49,244 bases of DNA from Arthrobacter sp. PM3. Lineage in GTDB: Bacteria; Actinomycetota; Actinomycetes; Actinomycetales; Micrococcaceae. Every line of letters starts with the position of its first letter. The stretch's first letter is position 1. The notes below the pieces were generated by a model that was not told the DNA's origin, did no database searches, and worked only from the letters and a program-made list of their open reading frames with translations. The translations under genes were made by a program, and so were the position numbers. Shown here in pieces: positions 9,851 through 18,700 of the stretch. The stretch covers positions 1,871,668-1,920,911 of the forward strand of contig NZ_CP022314.1 in assembly GCF_003352915.1 (NCBI RefSeq). Reading direction: 5' to 3'.

Positions 9851-11450
9851 GGATGAACTCCAGGGCTTCGGTGAAATACGAAGGAGGTGTAATGGTCGTT
9901 GCTGACGAGAATATCTTTAAGGCCGCGTCGGTCTTGTTATTGCCCATCCAGGTTTCAAGGTTTGCGCGGGGCGTTCCCAAAATGGCCCGTAATGTGGTGG
10001 CATCATTGGCGTTTATGACCTGCGGCTCGAGGGTTCGCCCATGTGTGACGTCGCCGAAGAGCAGCACCCGGTCTTCGTTGAGTAGGTCGCCGAGGTCGGT
10101 GCGGGCGTCGTCGATTTCGGTCTGGGTACGGCCATCGTTATCGCTGAGGATAACGCAGCGCTTGCCTACGAGTTTCGCCAGTTCCAGGAACCGGCGATGT
10201 GACAGCCCGCGCATGGAGAACACCTCGATGCCGTCGTCGATTGGGCGGCAGTGCCACCTATCCCGATAGAACCGTTCAAACAGGATTTCGTCCGATGGCC
10301 CCTCGACCAGCACCACCCGTTGAGCCAGAACGAGGCGGAGGGTGTCGAATCCGGGGAGTTTCCGGAAGTATTCAACAGTGTCCCCAGAGAGGTCGACGAA
10401 TGGTCGGACGTCGCCGTCAGACACGAGTCGGAGCCTGCTGAGACCGAGTCGGTTGAGGACAAAAGAGCTGTGAGTTGAGACGAAGACCTGCTGGTCGTCG
10501 TGGCTCAAGGCGTCAATGCGGTCCAGCAGCACGTTCAAGTTTGTGTGTGACAGGTGATTCTCGGGTTCTTCGATCATGACAGCGCCGGCTTCGTTCGCAT
10601 GGCGGCGCATTGCGAGGACGATCTTCGTCACCGCTTGTTGTCCGTGCCCGGCTAGGAGGAATGGAACGTCGTCAACGTGCGGGATCACGCTGCTGTCCCA
10701 CGACGTGCGGGACGAGTGGTCCATTGCCAGTGCCACGTGGCCGCCATCGAGGAGCTCGTCGGTGGCTGCGAGTTTCGCGTTGACGTCGCCGAGATGTTCG
10801 GCGGTCATATTTTCTTTGACCTTACGGAACGCAGCTGAAACCGCCGCATGTTCCTCGTTGCTGAGGTTATCCCCTATGACCTGTCGCAGGTGATAATCCA
10901 CCCCTGCCGTTGAGCGGACAGTTCGGGAATCGATGAGGGCGACGGCGAGAGCACGCGGCCGCTGAGTCAGGTGGTTTCCCTGGAACGAACGCCAGTCGAC
11001 AGTGAAGTACTCCGTCGGTAGCAGTTTCGTTCCGGGTTCAGCGACGTACGCGTCGAATTCGTCCCGGTACTCCGGGTTGAGTCGAATGCGTAGGCGCACG
11101 CCGGGAGCGTGATCGCTTGGCTTGTCGAGATCATCGGCGCCGATGAGAGGGGCGAAGTCGGATCGCTCCTGGAGGGTTATCTCGATGAAGATCTCGGGTG
11201 GCGGCGGATTCTCCCCCCGAGCACGTGCCGCGAGATACTCTGCCACGGTCTGGGCGTGAAACCAGTACGGGTTCAGTTCCTCGGAGACTGTGCGGCCGTT
11301 GATCCGGCCGGTCACTGCCATTCCAATGGCTTCCAGAAGAGTCGACTTCCCTGCCTGATTGTTCCCGACGAGGATGTTGAACGTCGGGTGGGGCCGGAAG
11401 TCGAGTGCTCTAAACTTCCGGTAGCCGCGGATGCGGACTCTGGCGATCAA
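9834..11450 (-). CDS. OLD-family ATP-dependent endonuclease (ABC ATPase plus TOPRIM), GajA-like
   Basis: The 538-residue product begins MIARVRIRGYRKFRALDF. It has Walker A GNNQAGKST (29-37), an ABC-signature-like LLAGHGQQAV (about 266-273), Walker B VMIEEPENHLSH (291-302) and H-loop STHSSF (His327). The C-terminal TOPRIM domain shows VVLVEGPSDEILFERF (Glu383) and VILSDNDG (Asp437, Asp439), the metal-binding set of OLD nucleases. The best start is TTG at 11450, with GGGGGAA a few bases upstream. Known family members nick or cut DNA under nucleotide control; with the overlapping helicase gene this forms a Gabija-like pair. It is read away from the octad-repeat gene and across from resolvase-like sites. 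Confidence 0.88.
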   Translation of the reverse strand: MIARVRIRGYRKFRALDFRPHPTFNILVGNNQAGKSTLLEAIGMAVTGRINGRTVSEELNPYWFHAQTVAEYLAARARGENPPPPEIFIEITLQERSDFAPLIGADDLDKPSDHAPGVRLRIRLNPEYRDEFDAYVAEPGTKLLPTEYFTVDWRSFQGNHLTQRPRALAVALIDSRTVRSTAGVDYHLRQVIGDNLSNEEHAAVSAAFRKVKENMTAEHLGDVNAKLAATDELLDGGHVALAMDHSSRTSWDSSVIPHVDDVPFLLAGHGQQAVTKIVLAMRRHANEAGAVMIEEPENHLSHTNLNVLLDRIDALSHDDQQVFVSTHSSFVLNRLGLSRLRLVSDGDVRPFVDLSGDTVEYFRKLPGFDTLRLVLAQRVVLVEGPSDEILFERFYRDRWHCRPIDDGIEVFSMRGLSHRRFLELAKLVGKRCVILSDNDGRTQTEIDDARTDLGDLLNEDRVLLFGDVTHGRTLEPQVINANDATTLRAILGTPRANLETWMGNNKTDAALKIFSSATTITPPSYFTEALEFIHASRR

Positions 11451-12006
11451 GTGGTTCCCCCAAAAAAAGTGCGTCTTAGTTAGAGAATCGCGAATGTCTC
11501 TGCCACGAGTCTGGCATGGCTCACCGACAAGCTTGCGCGGCGCACCGTAAGAGTCATGTGGTGCGTCGAATACAGCAGCCCATTCTGGCGACTACCTACA
11601 GCCCGGGAACGTCCTGACAGTCACTGATCTGACCCGGTTGGGCCGCAGTACTGAGACCGCACCGAGGGTTTACTGCCGGCTCATCCGCTCGGGGAGACGG
11701 TCGAGAAGAGGCAGCACGTCCGGAAGATCGTGCATTTGGTCGAGCCAAGGCTGCTTCGTCCATGGGAATGGGCTCTGCGGCCGAGCTTCGCCGTCGAGGG
11801 CGTCCGCCAGTACGGCTGGGAGCGCGTTGTCATGCGCCACTCCTCACCCACTACCAAGACATTTTCCCTGCACTCTGGGCATGTCGGGGGAAGAACTCCG
11901 CGAATCCCCTCGGTTCAGCTCAAAACGCCGTAACTGTCCGCAGCCTGGAATCAAACGTCGTGCGGCACAATGCAAAATTGTCGTTGTCACTGGATATGCT
12001 GCGGTG
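11451..12006. other. Intergenic stretch between the nuclease and octad-repeat genes
   Basis: No protein here is recognised. The frame of the octad gene is open upstream to 11638, but that part has a Ser/Arg-rich, non-coding look. A 56-residue minus-strand frame (11670-11840, GTG start after GGTGAGGAG) has a protein-like composition (PWTKQPWLDQMHDLPDVLPL), but no family is recognised. A perfect dyad ACAAT-GCAAA-ATTGT at 11967-11981 lies 25 bases before the octad gene and could be its operator. Confidence 0.35.
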
Positions 12007-12453
12007 ATGGCTTCCTCAAATATATGGCCCAGAGACAATTACAGTGGTGTCGGTGGCGGCCTCTACACCGGAGTTGGCGGCGGTTTATACACAGGCGTGG
12101 GGGGCGGTGCCTATTCCGGCGTCGACGGCGGAGCTTATTCCGGCGTGGGCGGCGGAGCCTATACCGGGGTTGGTGGCGGCCTGTATACGGGTGTCGGTGG
12201 CGGCCTGTATACGGGTGTCGGTGGCGGCCTCTACACCGGAGTTGGCGGTGGCTTGTATACCGGGGTGGGCGGTGGCCTCTACACCGGGGTTGGTGGAGGT
12301 CTCTATGCTGGCCCCGGTGGTGGCCTTTATGCGGGTCCCTGCGACCAGCCTTATCGCAGTAATTGGCCGCCTGCCTTCATTCTTCTGCCGTACATGAGGC
12401 AAGTTGGACTCGGAAGCTACGCGGACGTGCTCGAAAGGTACGGCTGGCGCTAA
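12007..12453 (+). CDS. Octapeptide-repeat protein (GGGLYTGV repeats), unknown function
   Basis: The 148-residue product starts MASSNIWPRD. Twelve complete octads follow (residues 11-106): seven read LYTGVGGG exactly, and the others are NYSGVGGG, AYSGVDGG, AYSGVGGG, AYTGVGGG and LYAGPGGG. A thirteenth partial unit, LYAGPCDQPY, leads into the non-repetitive tail SNWPPAFILLPYMRQVGLGS then YADVLERYGWR. There is no signal peptide or membrane helix. A strict 8-residue period of Gly and Tyr suggests a regular solenoid or flat beta array, or a self-assembling polymer. The codons of the repeats vary at third positions while the peptide is kept, so the protein sequence appears selected. The start is chosen because the upstream frame looks non-coding; its ribosome site is weak. 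It lies between the nuclease pair and the HEPN-type gene. Confidence 0.75.
   Translation: MASSNIWPRDNYSGVGGGLYTGVGGGLYTGVGGGAYSGVDGGAYSGVGGGAYTGVGGGLYTGVGGGLYTGVGGGLYTGVGGGLYTGVGGGLYTGVGGGLYAGPGGGLYAGPCDQPYRSNWPPAFILLPYMRQVGLGSYADVLERYGWR
12037..12339 (+). repeat. 24-bp tandem repeat array coding for the octads
   Basis: About 12.6 tandem units of 24 bp with period exactly three times eight. Units differ mainly at silent positions (for example GGTGTCGGTGGCGGC against GGGGTTGGTGGAGGT). There are no unique spacers, so this is not CRISPR. Copy number is likely to change by slippage or recombination. Confidence 0.85.
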
Positions 12454-12542
12454 CGCTGGGCCCCTCCCCAAAGGATGCTACATTGCTCCGGGTGAACGAT
12501 CCCCTTAGGGACAACGCGCCTGAACCCGATCCAACTCGAAGT

Positions 12543-12584
12543 GTCTCGAAACCTTGGCGCCTCAAGAGCCTAGGGTTACGAGAC
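12543..12584. repeat. Inverted GTCTCGAAACC / GGGTTACGAGAC element between island genes
   Basis: GTCTCGAAACC (12543-12553) faces GGGTTACGAGAC (12573-12584), a wider-spaced version of the site at 8648-8673. An inner dyad CTTG-N6-CAAG (12553-12566) lies between the arms. It sits between the convergent octad-repeat and HEPN-type genes. No other gene is supported in 12454-12780. It could be a recombination site marking separate island modules. Confidence 0.5.
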
Positions 12585-12780
12585 CTCAGGGGTGGGGCAG
12601 TTGGGGCACCTTCACCGGGCATTTATCGGGCGCGGTATACGGGCACGTCAGCTCCAGCATCCGTACAGACAGCCTTTAAGTGCTGAGGCGCCGGATGATC
12701 GACCGGCTTACGGGCGTGGTGAACTGAGCACCGCCGGTAAGTCGGTCCCCCAATGCAACGCTTGCGGGAGCGGAAGGGGA

Positions 12781-14679
12781 TTACCCCCTCGCAGCGGTTC
12801 TTGCGCGCCAGAAGTTTGCAGCATCCTGCCCGCCTTGCATCGCCCGGAACTCATCCGTCCTTGTCACCAAAGCGATGGCGGGAGCTATATCCTCGACGAA
12901 GGCCTCAAGCACCAGATTGAGTGCACCGCCGCCTAGAAACTCGGCGTACTCACGTACGGATTGCACAACGGCGAAGCTCGCAGGATTGCCGTGCACCAGT
13001 GCGTTGCGCACGCGGCGCCGACGAGCCTCTAAGACCGTGCCCTCGTTCGTGTAGCCGTTGATGAGCGCGGTGTAAGTCGGGTGATCACCAATGCTGGCGA
13101 ACATGTGGCCAATCCAAGCGCGCTCGTGCTCGAGGAGGCAGAGCGACAGGAAGTCGTCGGCCCGATCAGCGAGAAACAAGATCCAAGGGCGTGTCGCGCG
13201 ATCGGACATCCACTCGCCCGTCAGCTCGTTGAGCAGCTCATTACGACGGCCTCCGCCGAGTAGGCACATGCCAGCCGCGCGCTGAAGGTTGGCGAGCCAG
13301 CTGGCGTGAGCCCACCGCTCGCCTAGGAGCGTGAACAATTCATTCGGGTTCATCGCGGCATGCGCCGCCACGTGTTGAACGACACGGTCCGAGAGCGGAA
13401 CCACGCTGCTGATGTCTGCCTCCGACGGCTTACGTAGCGCCATGTCTCGACTGAATGGATAATCGGCAGTGGTCTGCACCTGAACTGCCGCAGCCAAGAA
13501 CCGGGGCAGCTCTTCGCGAGCAAGTGCCTCCGCAAGTCGCGGACCGTGCCGCCCTATTGCCTCAGCAGTCATGCTCGCACCCCAGGTGTCATTTGCGAAC
13601 CCTGTCCGGTTCCAGACAGCCCGGCGTCCGGAACCCGCGTGCTGCCCTGAGCGAAGGACCGCGTGCTCCGCGAGCTGCGGGCGGATCCCGCCAGAACGGT
13701 GGATCGAGACACCCATGATGATGTCGACTATCTCAATGGCTCGCTCCAGCGCACCCGCACCAGTGGTTACACCGAGGTCAACGCGCACAATGGTGTCGAC
13801 GTCGTCTTCTTCGTCCACTCGCTCCGATATGCGAAAGGTGTGGCCGTGCTGTACCAGCTCCCAGAGTTCCTCTTTATGGTCGAACTCGAATCGGCCCGGC
13901 TGGGCGTTCGGAATCGCCCACTGCGCCGCGTAGAACGAGACCCGGCCAGCAGAGAGGTGCACGTGGATGCGTCCTTTATAGCCCAACCAGACCACTGTGG
14001 GTTCGACATCGGCCGGCGTCCCCACCAAGGTGCGTGCCTTAGATAGACGATCATCGAGGGGCGTGTCCTTCTCTCCGATCGGAATATCGTCAGGATCACG
14101 GCCGTACGCGACGATCGAGATGAGGTCGCGGGCGGTTTGCTCTGCACTCATTCCTCGTCGCTCCACCTGATCAAACAGGAGTTCGGCGATTGGGCGATAC
14201 TCGCGTCGCACCAAGGTTCGATCCTGTGACACTGCAACGAGATCATCCCAGCTGGCGCGTACTGCTTCGTCCTCGACCAACACTTTCTGAAGATGGGCCG
14301 CGGTGCTATCTGCATCAGTCCATACCGCGTCTGTGCGAGTACCAGGAGGATGCTCGAGGACAGCTTTCGAACTTCCAACGAGACGATCAAAGGCCTCATT
14401 AAAGGCCGTGAGCGGCCTAGCTATGTGTGCTTTGAGGGATGAGCCAATCGCTTCAATGGATTCTTTCAGGTCGAGCCGCAACGAGTTACGGTTCGGGGCT
14501 GGCTTCCAAGCCTCACTCCCGCTCGCCAGCTGAACCCATTCGGAGATCTCACTCACGATGGTTGTAAGCGGAAGGACTGCACTCGATCCGTGGCGAAGGT
14601 CAAGAGAGGAGACGAGGGCTTTAAGCCAGTCTGGGTCGTCAGCAGACCAGTGATCGCTGACGTTGTAGTCGGTCATCAC
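12781..14679 (-). CDS. Large unrecognised protein with C-terminal HEPN-type RNxxxH motif; candidate defence effector
   Basis: The 632-residue product matches no family I know as a whole. Near the C-terminus it reads RRRRVRNALVHGNP, with RNALVH at residues 558-563. This is the R-x4-H signature of HEPN ribonucleases, followed by a helical segment (SVREYAEFLGGGALNLVLEA) as in Apea/DUF4145-like HEPN domains. The N-terminal half is mainly helical. The middle (about 225-345) has beta-rich stretches (VVWLGYKGRIHVHL, VSFYAAQWAIP) and an acidic loop RVDEEDDVDTIVRVD. There are no membrane segments. The start is GTG 14679 or the next-codon ATG 14676, after a strong AAGGAGGAGAAGG. It is convergent with the octad-repeat gene and lies beside the Gabija-like pair. 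RNA cleavage on infection is inferred from motif and context only. Confidence 0.72.
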   Translation of the reverse strand: MMTDYNVSDHWSADDPDWLKALVSSLDLRHGSSAVLPLTTIVSEISEWVQLASGSEAWKPAPNRNSLRLDLKESIEAIGSSLKAHIARPLTAFNEAFDRLVGSSKAVLEHPPGTRTDAVWTDADSTAAHLQKVLVEDEAVRASWDDLVAVSQDRTLVRREYRPIAELLFDQVERRGMSAEQTARDLISIVAYGRDPDDIPIGEKDTPLDDRLSKARTLVGTPADVEPTVVWLGYKGRIHVHLSAGRVSFYAAQWAIPNAQPGRFEFDHKEELWELVQHGHTFRISERVDEEDDVDTIVRVDLGVTTGAGALERAIEIVDIIMGVSIHRSGGIRPQLAEHAVLRSGQHAGSGRRAVWNRTGFANDTWGASMTAEAIGRHGPRLAEALAREELPRFLAAAVQVQTTADYPFSRDMALRKPSEADISSVVPLSDRVVQHVAAHAAMNPNELFTLLGERWAHASWLANLQRAAGMCLLGGGRRNELLNELTGEWMSDRATRPWILFLADRADDFLSLCLLEHERAWIGHMFASIGDHPTYTALINGYTNEGTVLEARRRRVRNALVHGNPASFAVVQSVREYAEFLGGGALNLVLEAFVEDIAPAIALVTRTDEFRAMQGGQDAANFWRARTAARG

Positions 14680-14776
14680 AACCTTCTCCTCCTTGGGAGT
14701 CCGTGCCCGGTGCGGCGTAGATATGTCTCCATGTCGACTTTCGACTATCGACTATGAAGTAGTACACCATCTGTTA

Positions 14777-14938
14777 CTGGGGCCCGGTGTGCAGTGGCGC
14801 CGCTGGCGCACTCCGGACGGCGGCCATCGACCAGGTCGCCGAGCTGGTGCAGGTCCTGAAAAACAATTCCGATTCCCGCCGGGACATCATGTCCGTCTGG
14901 AATTTGTTCGAGCTCCAGGAGATGTCGCTGCCGCCGGA
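14777..14938 (+). pseudogene. Thymidylate synthase fragment
   Basis: One frame gives LGPGVQWRRWRTPDGG and the next gives IDQVAELVQVLKNNSDSRRD, then IMSVWNLFELQEMSLPPE. Together these follow the ThyA order GPVYG-QWR-W-TPDG-HIDQ, then NPDSRR-I-SAWN and the MALPPCH active-site lead-in. A small deletion (YG missing, frame changed) and a 2-base loss before IDQ break the frame. The sequence stops matching just where the catalytic Cys should follow LPP. Only about 54 codons of a roughly 265-codon gene remain. It lies within 14680-15155, which otherwise holds only the repeat at 15031-15061. Confidence 0.85.
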
Positions 14939-15030
14939 ACCAAAGCGCCAGCTTTCGGAAACTCGATTTCCGCAATGCCCGGTAAAGAATTCCCTGGCGG
15001 GCGGGCCTGCTTCCTCTTCTCAGCGGGCCG

Positions 15031-15061
15031 GTGTCTCGAAACTTCCGTGTCTCGTATCCCA
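15031..15061 (+). repeat. Right copies of the island-flanking repeat
   Basis: GTGTCTCGAAAC (15031-15042) is followed by GTGTCTCGTATCCCA (15047-15061). The last 13 bases, GTCTCGTATCCCA, are identical to and in the same direction as 8648-8660. The first copy matches the left arm at 12542-12552. Together these bracket about 6.4 kb of accessory genes, as expected of attachment sites formed by site-specific insertion. Confidence 0.6.
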
Positions 15062-15155
15062 TGCGATGCAAGACAACTCAACGCCTGGTTGAGCGACACT
15101 AAGTGATAGCAGAGCGCCGCGACGAAGCTCTGAACTCCGCCGGGAGGAGGAAGCC

Positions 15156-15734
15156 ATGAACACCGGATTCCTGGGCGTCGGCCCGTCGCCGGAGGAGCTC
15201 CGTGCCTGGGTTCCGGGCGACCGGCTGGTGCCCGCCCCGGACGTGGTGATGGACCGCGGGTTCGACCTCCCGGCCCCGCCGGCTGCCGTCTGGCCGTGGA
15301 TCGTCCAGCTGGGCAAGGAACGCTCCGGCTGGTACCTGCCGCGCTGGGCGGAGGCACTGATCCCGGCCGGGCGCCGCGCGCTCCGGACCATTGACCCGGC
15401 GTTTCAGGACCTCAAGGCGGGAGACGTCATTGCCGACTGGGGCGGACCGGGGGCCACCTTCGAAATCGCGGCCGTGGACCCGCCGCGGGCGCTGGTCCAC
15501 CGCTCCCAACGCGGCGCGCTGGCCATCAGCTGGGCGATCGTCCTGCGGCCGGCGCCGGGCGACGGGGCAGGCCAGGCTGGCGGCCCGGGGACCGGAACCA
15601 GGGTCCACCTCCGGCTCCGGCTCGCCGGCGTCAAACACCGCCGGTTCGTCAGCATCGGCGGGGGCCTGTTCGACCTCCTGACGATCGCCGGGCTCGCAGC
15701 GGGGCTGCGGGAGCGCCTGGGCGGCATCATGTGA
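15156..15734 (+). CDS. SRPBCC-fold protein (polyketide cyclase/dehydratase-like)
   Basis: The 192-residue soluble protein shows the START/SRPBCC pattern: a beta-strand entrance (MDRGFDLPAPPAAVWPWIVQ), a long middle sheet (GATFEIAAVDPPRALVHRS), and a C-terminal helix (FDLLTIAGLAAGLRERLG). Such proteins bind hydrophobic ligands; the ligand here is unknown. The ATG follows GGGAGGAGGAAGCC. The gene converges on the P450 gene and overlaps its end by eight bases. It is the first core-like gene after the accessory island. Confidence 0.75.
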   Translation: MNTGFLGVGPSPEELRAWVPGDRLVPAPDVVMDRGFDLPAPPAAVWPWIVQLGKERSGWYLPRWAEALIPAGRRALRTIDPAFQDLKAGDVIADWGGPGATFEIAAVDPPRALVHRSQRGALAISWAIVLRPAPGDGAGQAGGPGTGTRVHLRLRLAGVKHRRFVSIGGGLFDLLTIAGLAAGLRERLGGIM

Positions 15735-18700
15735 AGATGTCCGCCACGTACCTGCCGTGCGTGCGCTCCACCTCGTCCATCCACGCCCCGGCGTCCGCCG
15801 CCGACGCGCCGGTCGCCTCCCGGTAGATCCGCACACACGTGTCGCGGACCGCCGGTGCCATGTGCTCGCCGTCGCCGCAGACGTACACCGTGGCGCCCTG
15901 CCGGACGAGCCGCACGACGTCGGCCCGGTCCGCCCACAGCCGGTCCTGGACGTACTTTTGGCCGTCTTCGGGGGCCGTGGAAAAGACCGGCCGGAGGTCG
16001 AGATTGGCCGCTTCCGCCCACGAGGCCAGCTCCGCGTGGTACAGGAAATCGGTGTCCGGGGCCCGGCAGCCGAAAAACAGCAGCGCCGGCGCCGGCGCCG
16101 CACCCTCGGCCTGGGCCCGCAGCGCCCGGTCCTGGACGAACCCGCGGAACGGGGCCAGCCCGGTCCCGGCGCAGACCATGACCAGCGGAACCGTCAGGGA
16201 TTCCGGCGGGTGGAACGCGGCATTCGACGGGCGGACGGTCACCGCAATCCGGGACCCGGGCCTGGCCTGGGCCAGGAATGTTGAGGAGGCGCCCTCGAAG
16301 ACGCCGCGGCCCGACCACGCCGGCGCCTGCACGACGGCGAAGGTCAGGGTCGCGTGGTCGGGGCTCCAGAGGGGGGACGAGGAGATGGAGTACCGCCGGG
16401 GCGTCAGCTGGGTCAGCATCTGCAGGAACGTGGTGAACGACAGCTGGCAGGACGGGTACGTTTCCAGCAGATCCCGCAGGGAGACGCGCTTGTCCAGGAT
16501 CTCGGCCGCATGGCGCTCGCGGTCCTGCGCCAGGGCCGCCAGCTCCCTGCGGTGGGCAGGGTCCGCGGTGACGTCGGCCAGGTCCTCAAGCTGGGTGCGT
16601 GTGGCCGGGACGGAGAGTTCGACGTAACTGCTCAGCAGCTCGCCCACGGCCACGGGCGTGCCGGTGGGCAGGAACGTGTCCCCGCGCTCCATGCCCAGCA
16701 GGACGTGCGAGTCGTAGTCGAGGTTGAACCGGGCCAGGGCGCGCTGGACGAGTTCGCTGGGATTCAGCGGCAGCACGGCCAGGTAGTCGCCGGTCCGGTA
16801 GCTCATCCCCTCGGGCAGCGCGATCTCCACATGCCGTTTGGACCGGGCGCCGGGTTTGGTCAGGTCCACCAGTTCCCGGTTCGCCACCACGGTGCCGAGC
16901 GCCAACCCGTTCTGGCGCAGCAGCGGGTCCCTGACGTTGCCCACGAACTGGAGCTCAAGCTGCGGCTGTGCGGCCGGCGGGCTGGTCTTCTGCCCGAGCG
17001 CCGCGTCCACCGCGGGCCAGAACCCCGCATACCATTCGTCGAAGTCGCCAAAGAAGTCGCCGCGGGCGTTGGCCTCGCCCCTGGCGTAGATCCGCCCGGC
17101 CCCGGCGGCGTCGAGCCGCGCGTCGATGGTCTTGGGGACCTCCTGGTAGGTCCGGGCCCAGTCCCTGTTGCCGTTGCCGAAGACCGTGTACCGGACGCCG
17201 GCGAGGCTGCCGGGCTGCAGGCTTTCGGTCCAGGCCAGGAACTTCCGGGCATTATCCGGCGGCTGTCCCTCGTAGGAGGAGGACACGATCGTGACGAGCC
17301 CCGCCGTCGGGAGCCCGCCGGCTGCCTCGTCGAGCGGGCCGATCGTGGGGCTGTAACCGCGCCGGCCGGCGTCATTGGCAATGCGCTGGGCGAAATCCTT
17401 GGACGTGCCGGCGTTGGACCCGTACAGCACACGGATGGGGATGCCGTTGGGGGCGGCGGCCGGCGCCTCGGCCTGCCGGGTGTGTTCGACGGCGGCCGGG
17501 ACCGCCGTCTCGATCCGCCGGTCCCGCCTGCGCACCTGGATGAACAACCCCTCAGGCTTCATGGTCAGGGTGTGCTTGATCTGCAGCTCATAGCCGGGAT
17601 CCGCCGACGAAATCTCGAAGCGCTGCAGCAGCTTGGCCAGGAACAGGAGGGCTTCCTGCAGGGCAAAGCCCCGGCCGATGCAGGAACGCTGGCCGTTGCC
17701 GAACGGCTTCCAGGCGTTGGCGGGAATGGCCGCGGCGCGTTCCGGTGAGAACCGCGCCGGATCGAAAATCCCGGCGTCGTCTCCCCATGCCGCCTTGTCC
17801 CGGTGCAGTTGCGGGAGCAGGACCAGGATGGGCTGGCCGGCGGGGACGTCGTACCGGCCCCCGAGCGTCGTGTCCTCATACGGGGCCACGTTGAACGCGG
17901 GCGCGGTCGGCCACAGCCGCAGCGTTTCCTTAAGGATCTGGTCCAGATAGCCTAGCCGGGGCAGGTGCTCCAACCTGGCCGCCTCCGTGCCCAGGACCTC
18001 GTCCACCACCGCCTGCGCCCTGGCCAAAACGCCCGGATGGCGCAGCAGCTCGTAGAGCGTGAAGGACAGCAGGCCGCTGGTGGTCTCATGGCCGGCGATC
18101 AGGAACGTGACCATCTGGTAGCGGATGTTCTCGTCGGAAAGCCGCTCGCCGGTGACCGGGTCCGCGGCCGTGAGCATGGTGTCGAGGATGTCCTCGTGGC
18201 CCGCCGGGCTGGGATTGCGCCGCCGGTCGCTGATGATCTGCTCGGCGACCTCGAACATCAGGGCGTTGTCTTCCTCGAGCTGGTGCCGTCGGCGCAGCAT
18301 GATCTTGTTCTGCACCGGAAGCCTGCGCGCCCGGTCCCGGGATTCGACCAGGGCCCGGACCATGGCCCCGACGAAGGGGTGCATTTCCTCCCGGTAGAGG
18401 CTGTTGAAGCGGTAGCTGAAGGAGCACAGGGCGATCGTGTCCAGCGTCAGGCGCGTGGTGCTGTCCGGCACATCGATCCGGGCCGCGGGGCCCAGCCGCT
18501 CCCACTTCAGCAGCAGCTGCTCGGCGATGTCGTCCATCCCGGCGAACATCCGTTTCAGCGCCGCGGGCCCGAACGCGGGCATCAGGATCCGGTGGGCCTT
18601 CTGCCAGTTGGGTTCCCGGGTGTCGGCCGTGAACAGGCCATCGCCGGCGAACTGCCGCACCTCCCGGAGGGCGATGCCAAGGACCTTGCCAAAGCGGGAT

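Noticed and set aside
11670..11840. 56-residue minus-strand frame with a possible ribosome site
   Set aside because: The composition looks plausible, but no family, partner or conservation can be shown; mentioned only in the intergenic note.
11638..12006. In-frame N-terminal extension of the octad protein (123 extra residues)
   Set aside because: The extension is Ser/Arg/Cys-rich and non-protein-like, and ATG 12007 directly precedes the repeat region.
12037..12339. CRISPR-like array
   Set aside because: The 24-bp units are contiguous with no spacers and lie in one open frame; they encode octapeptides.
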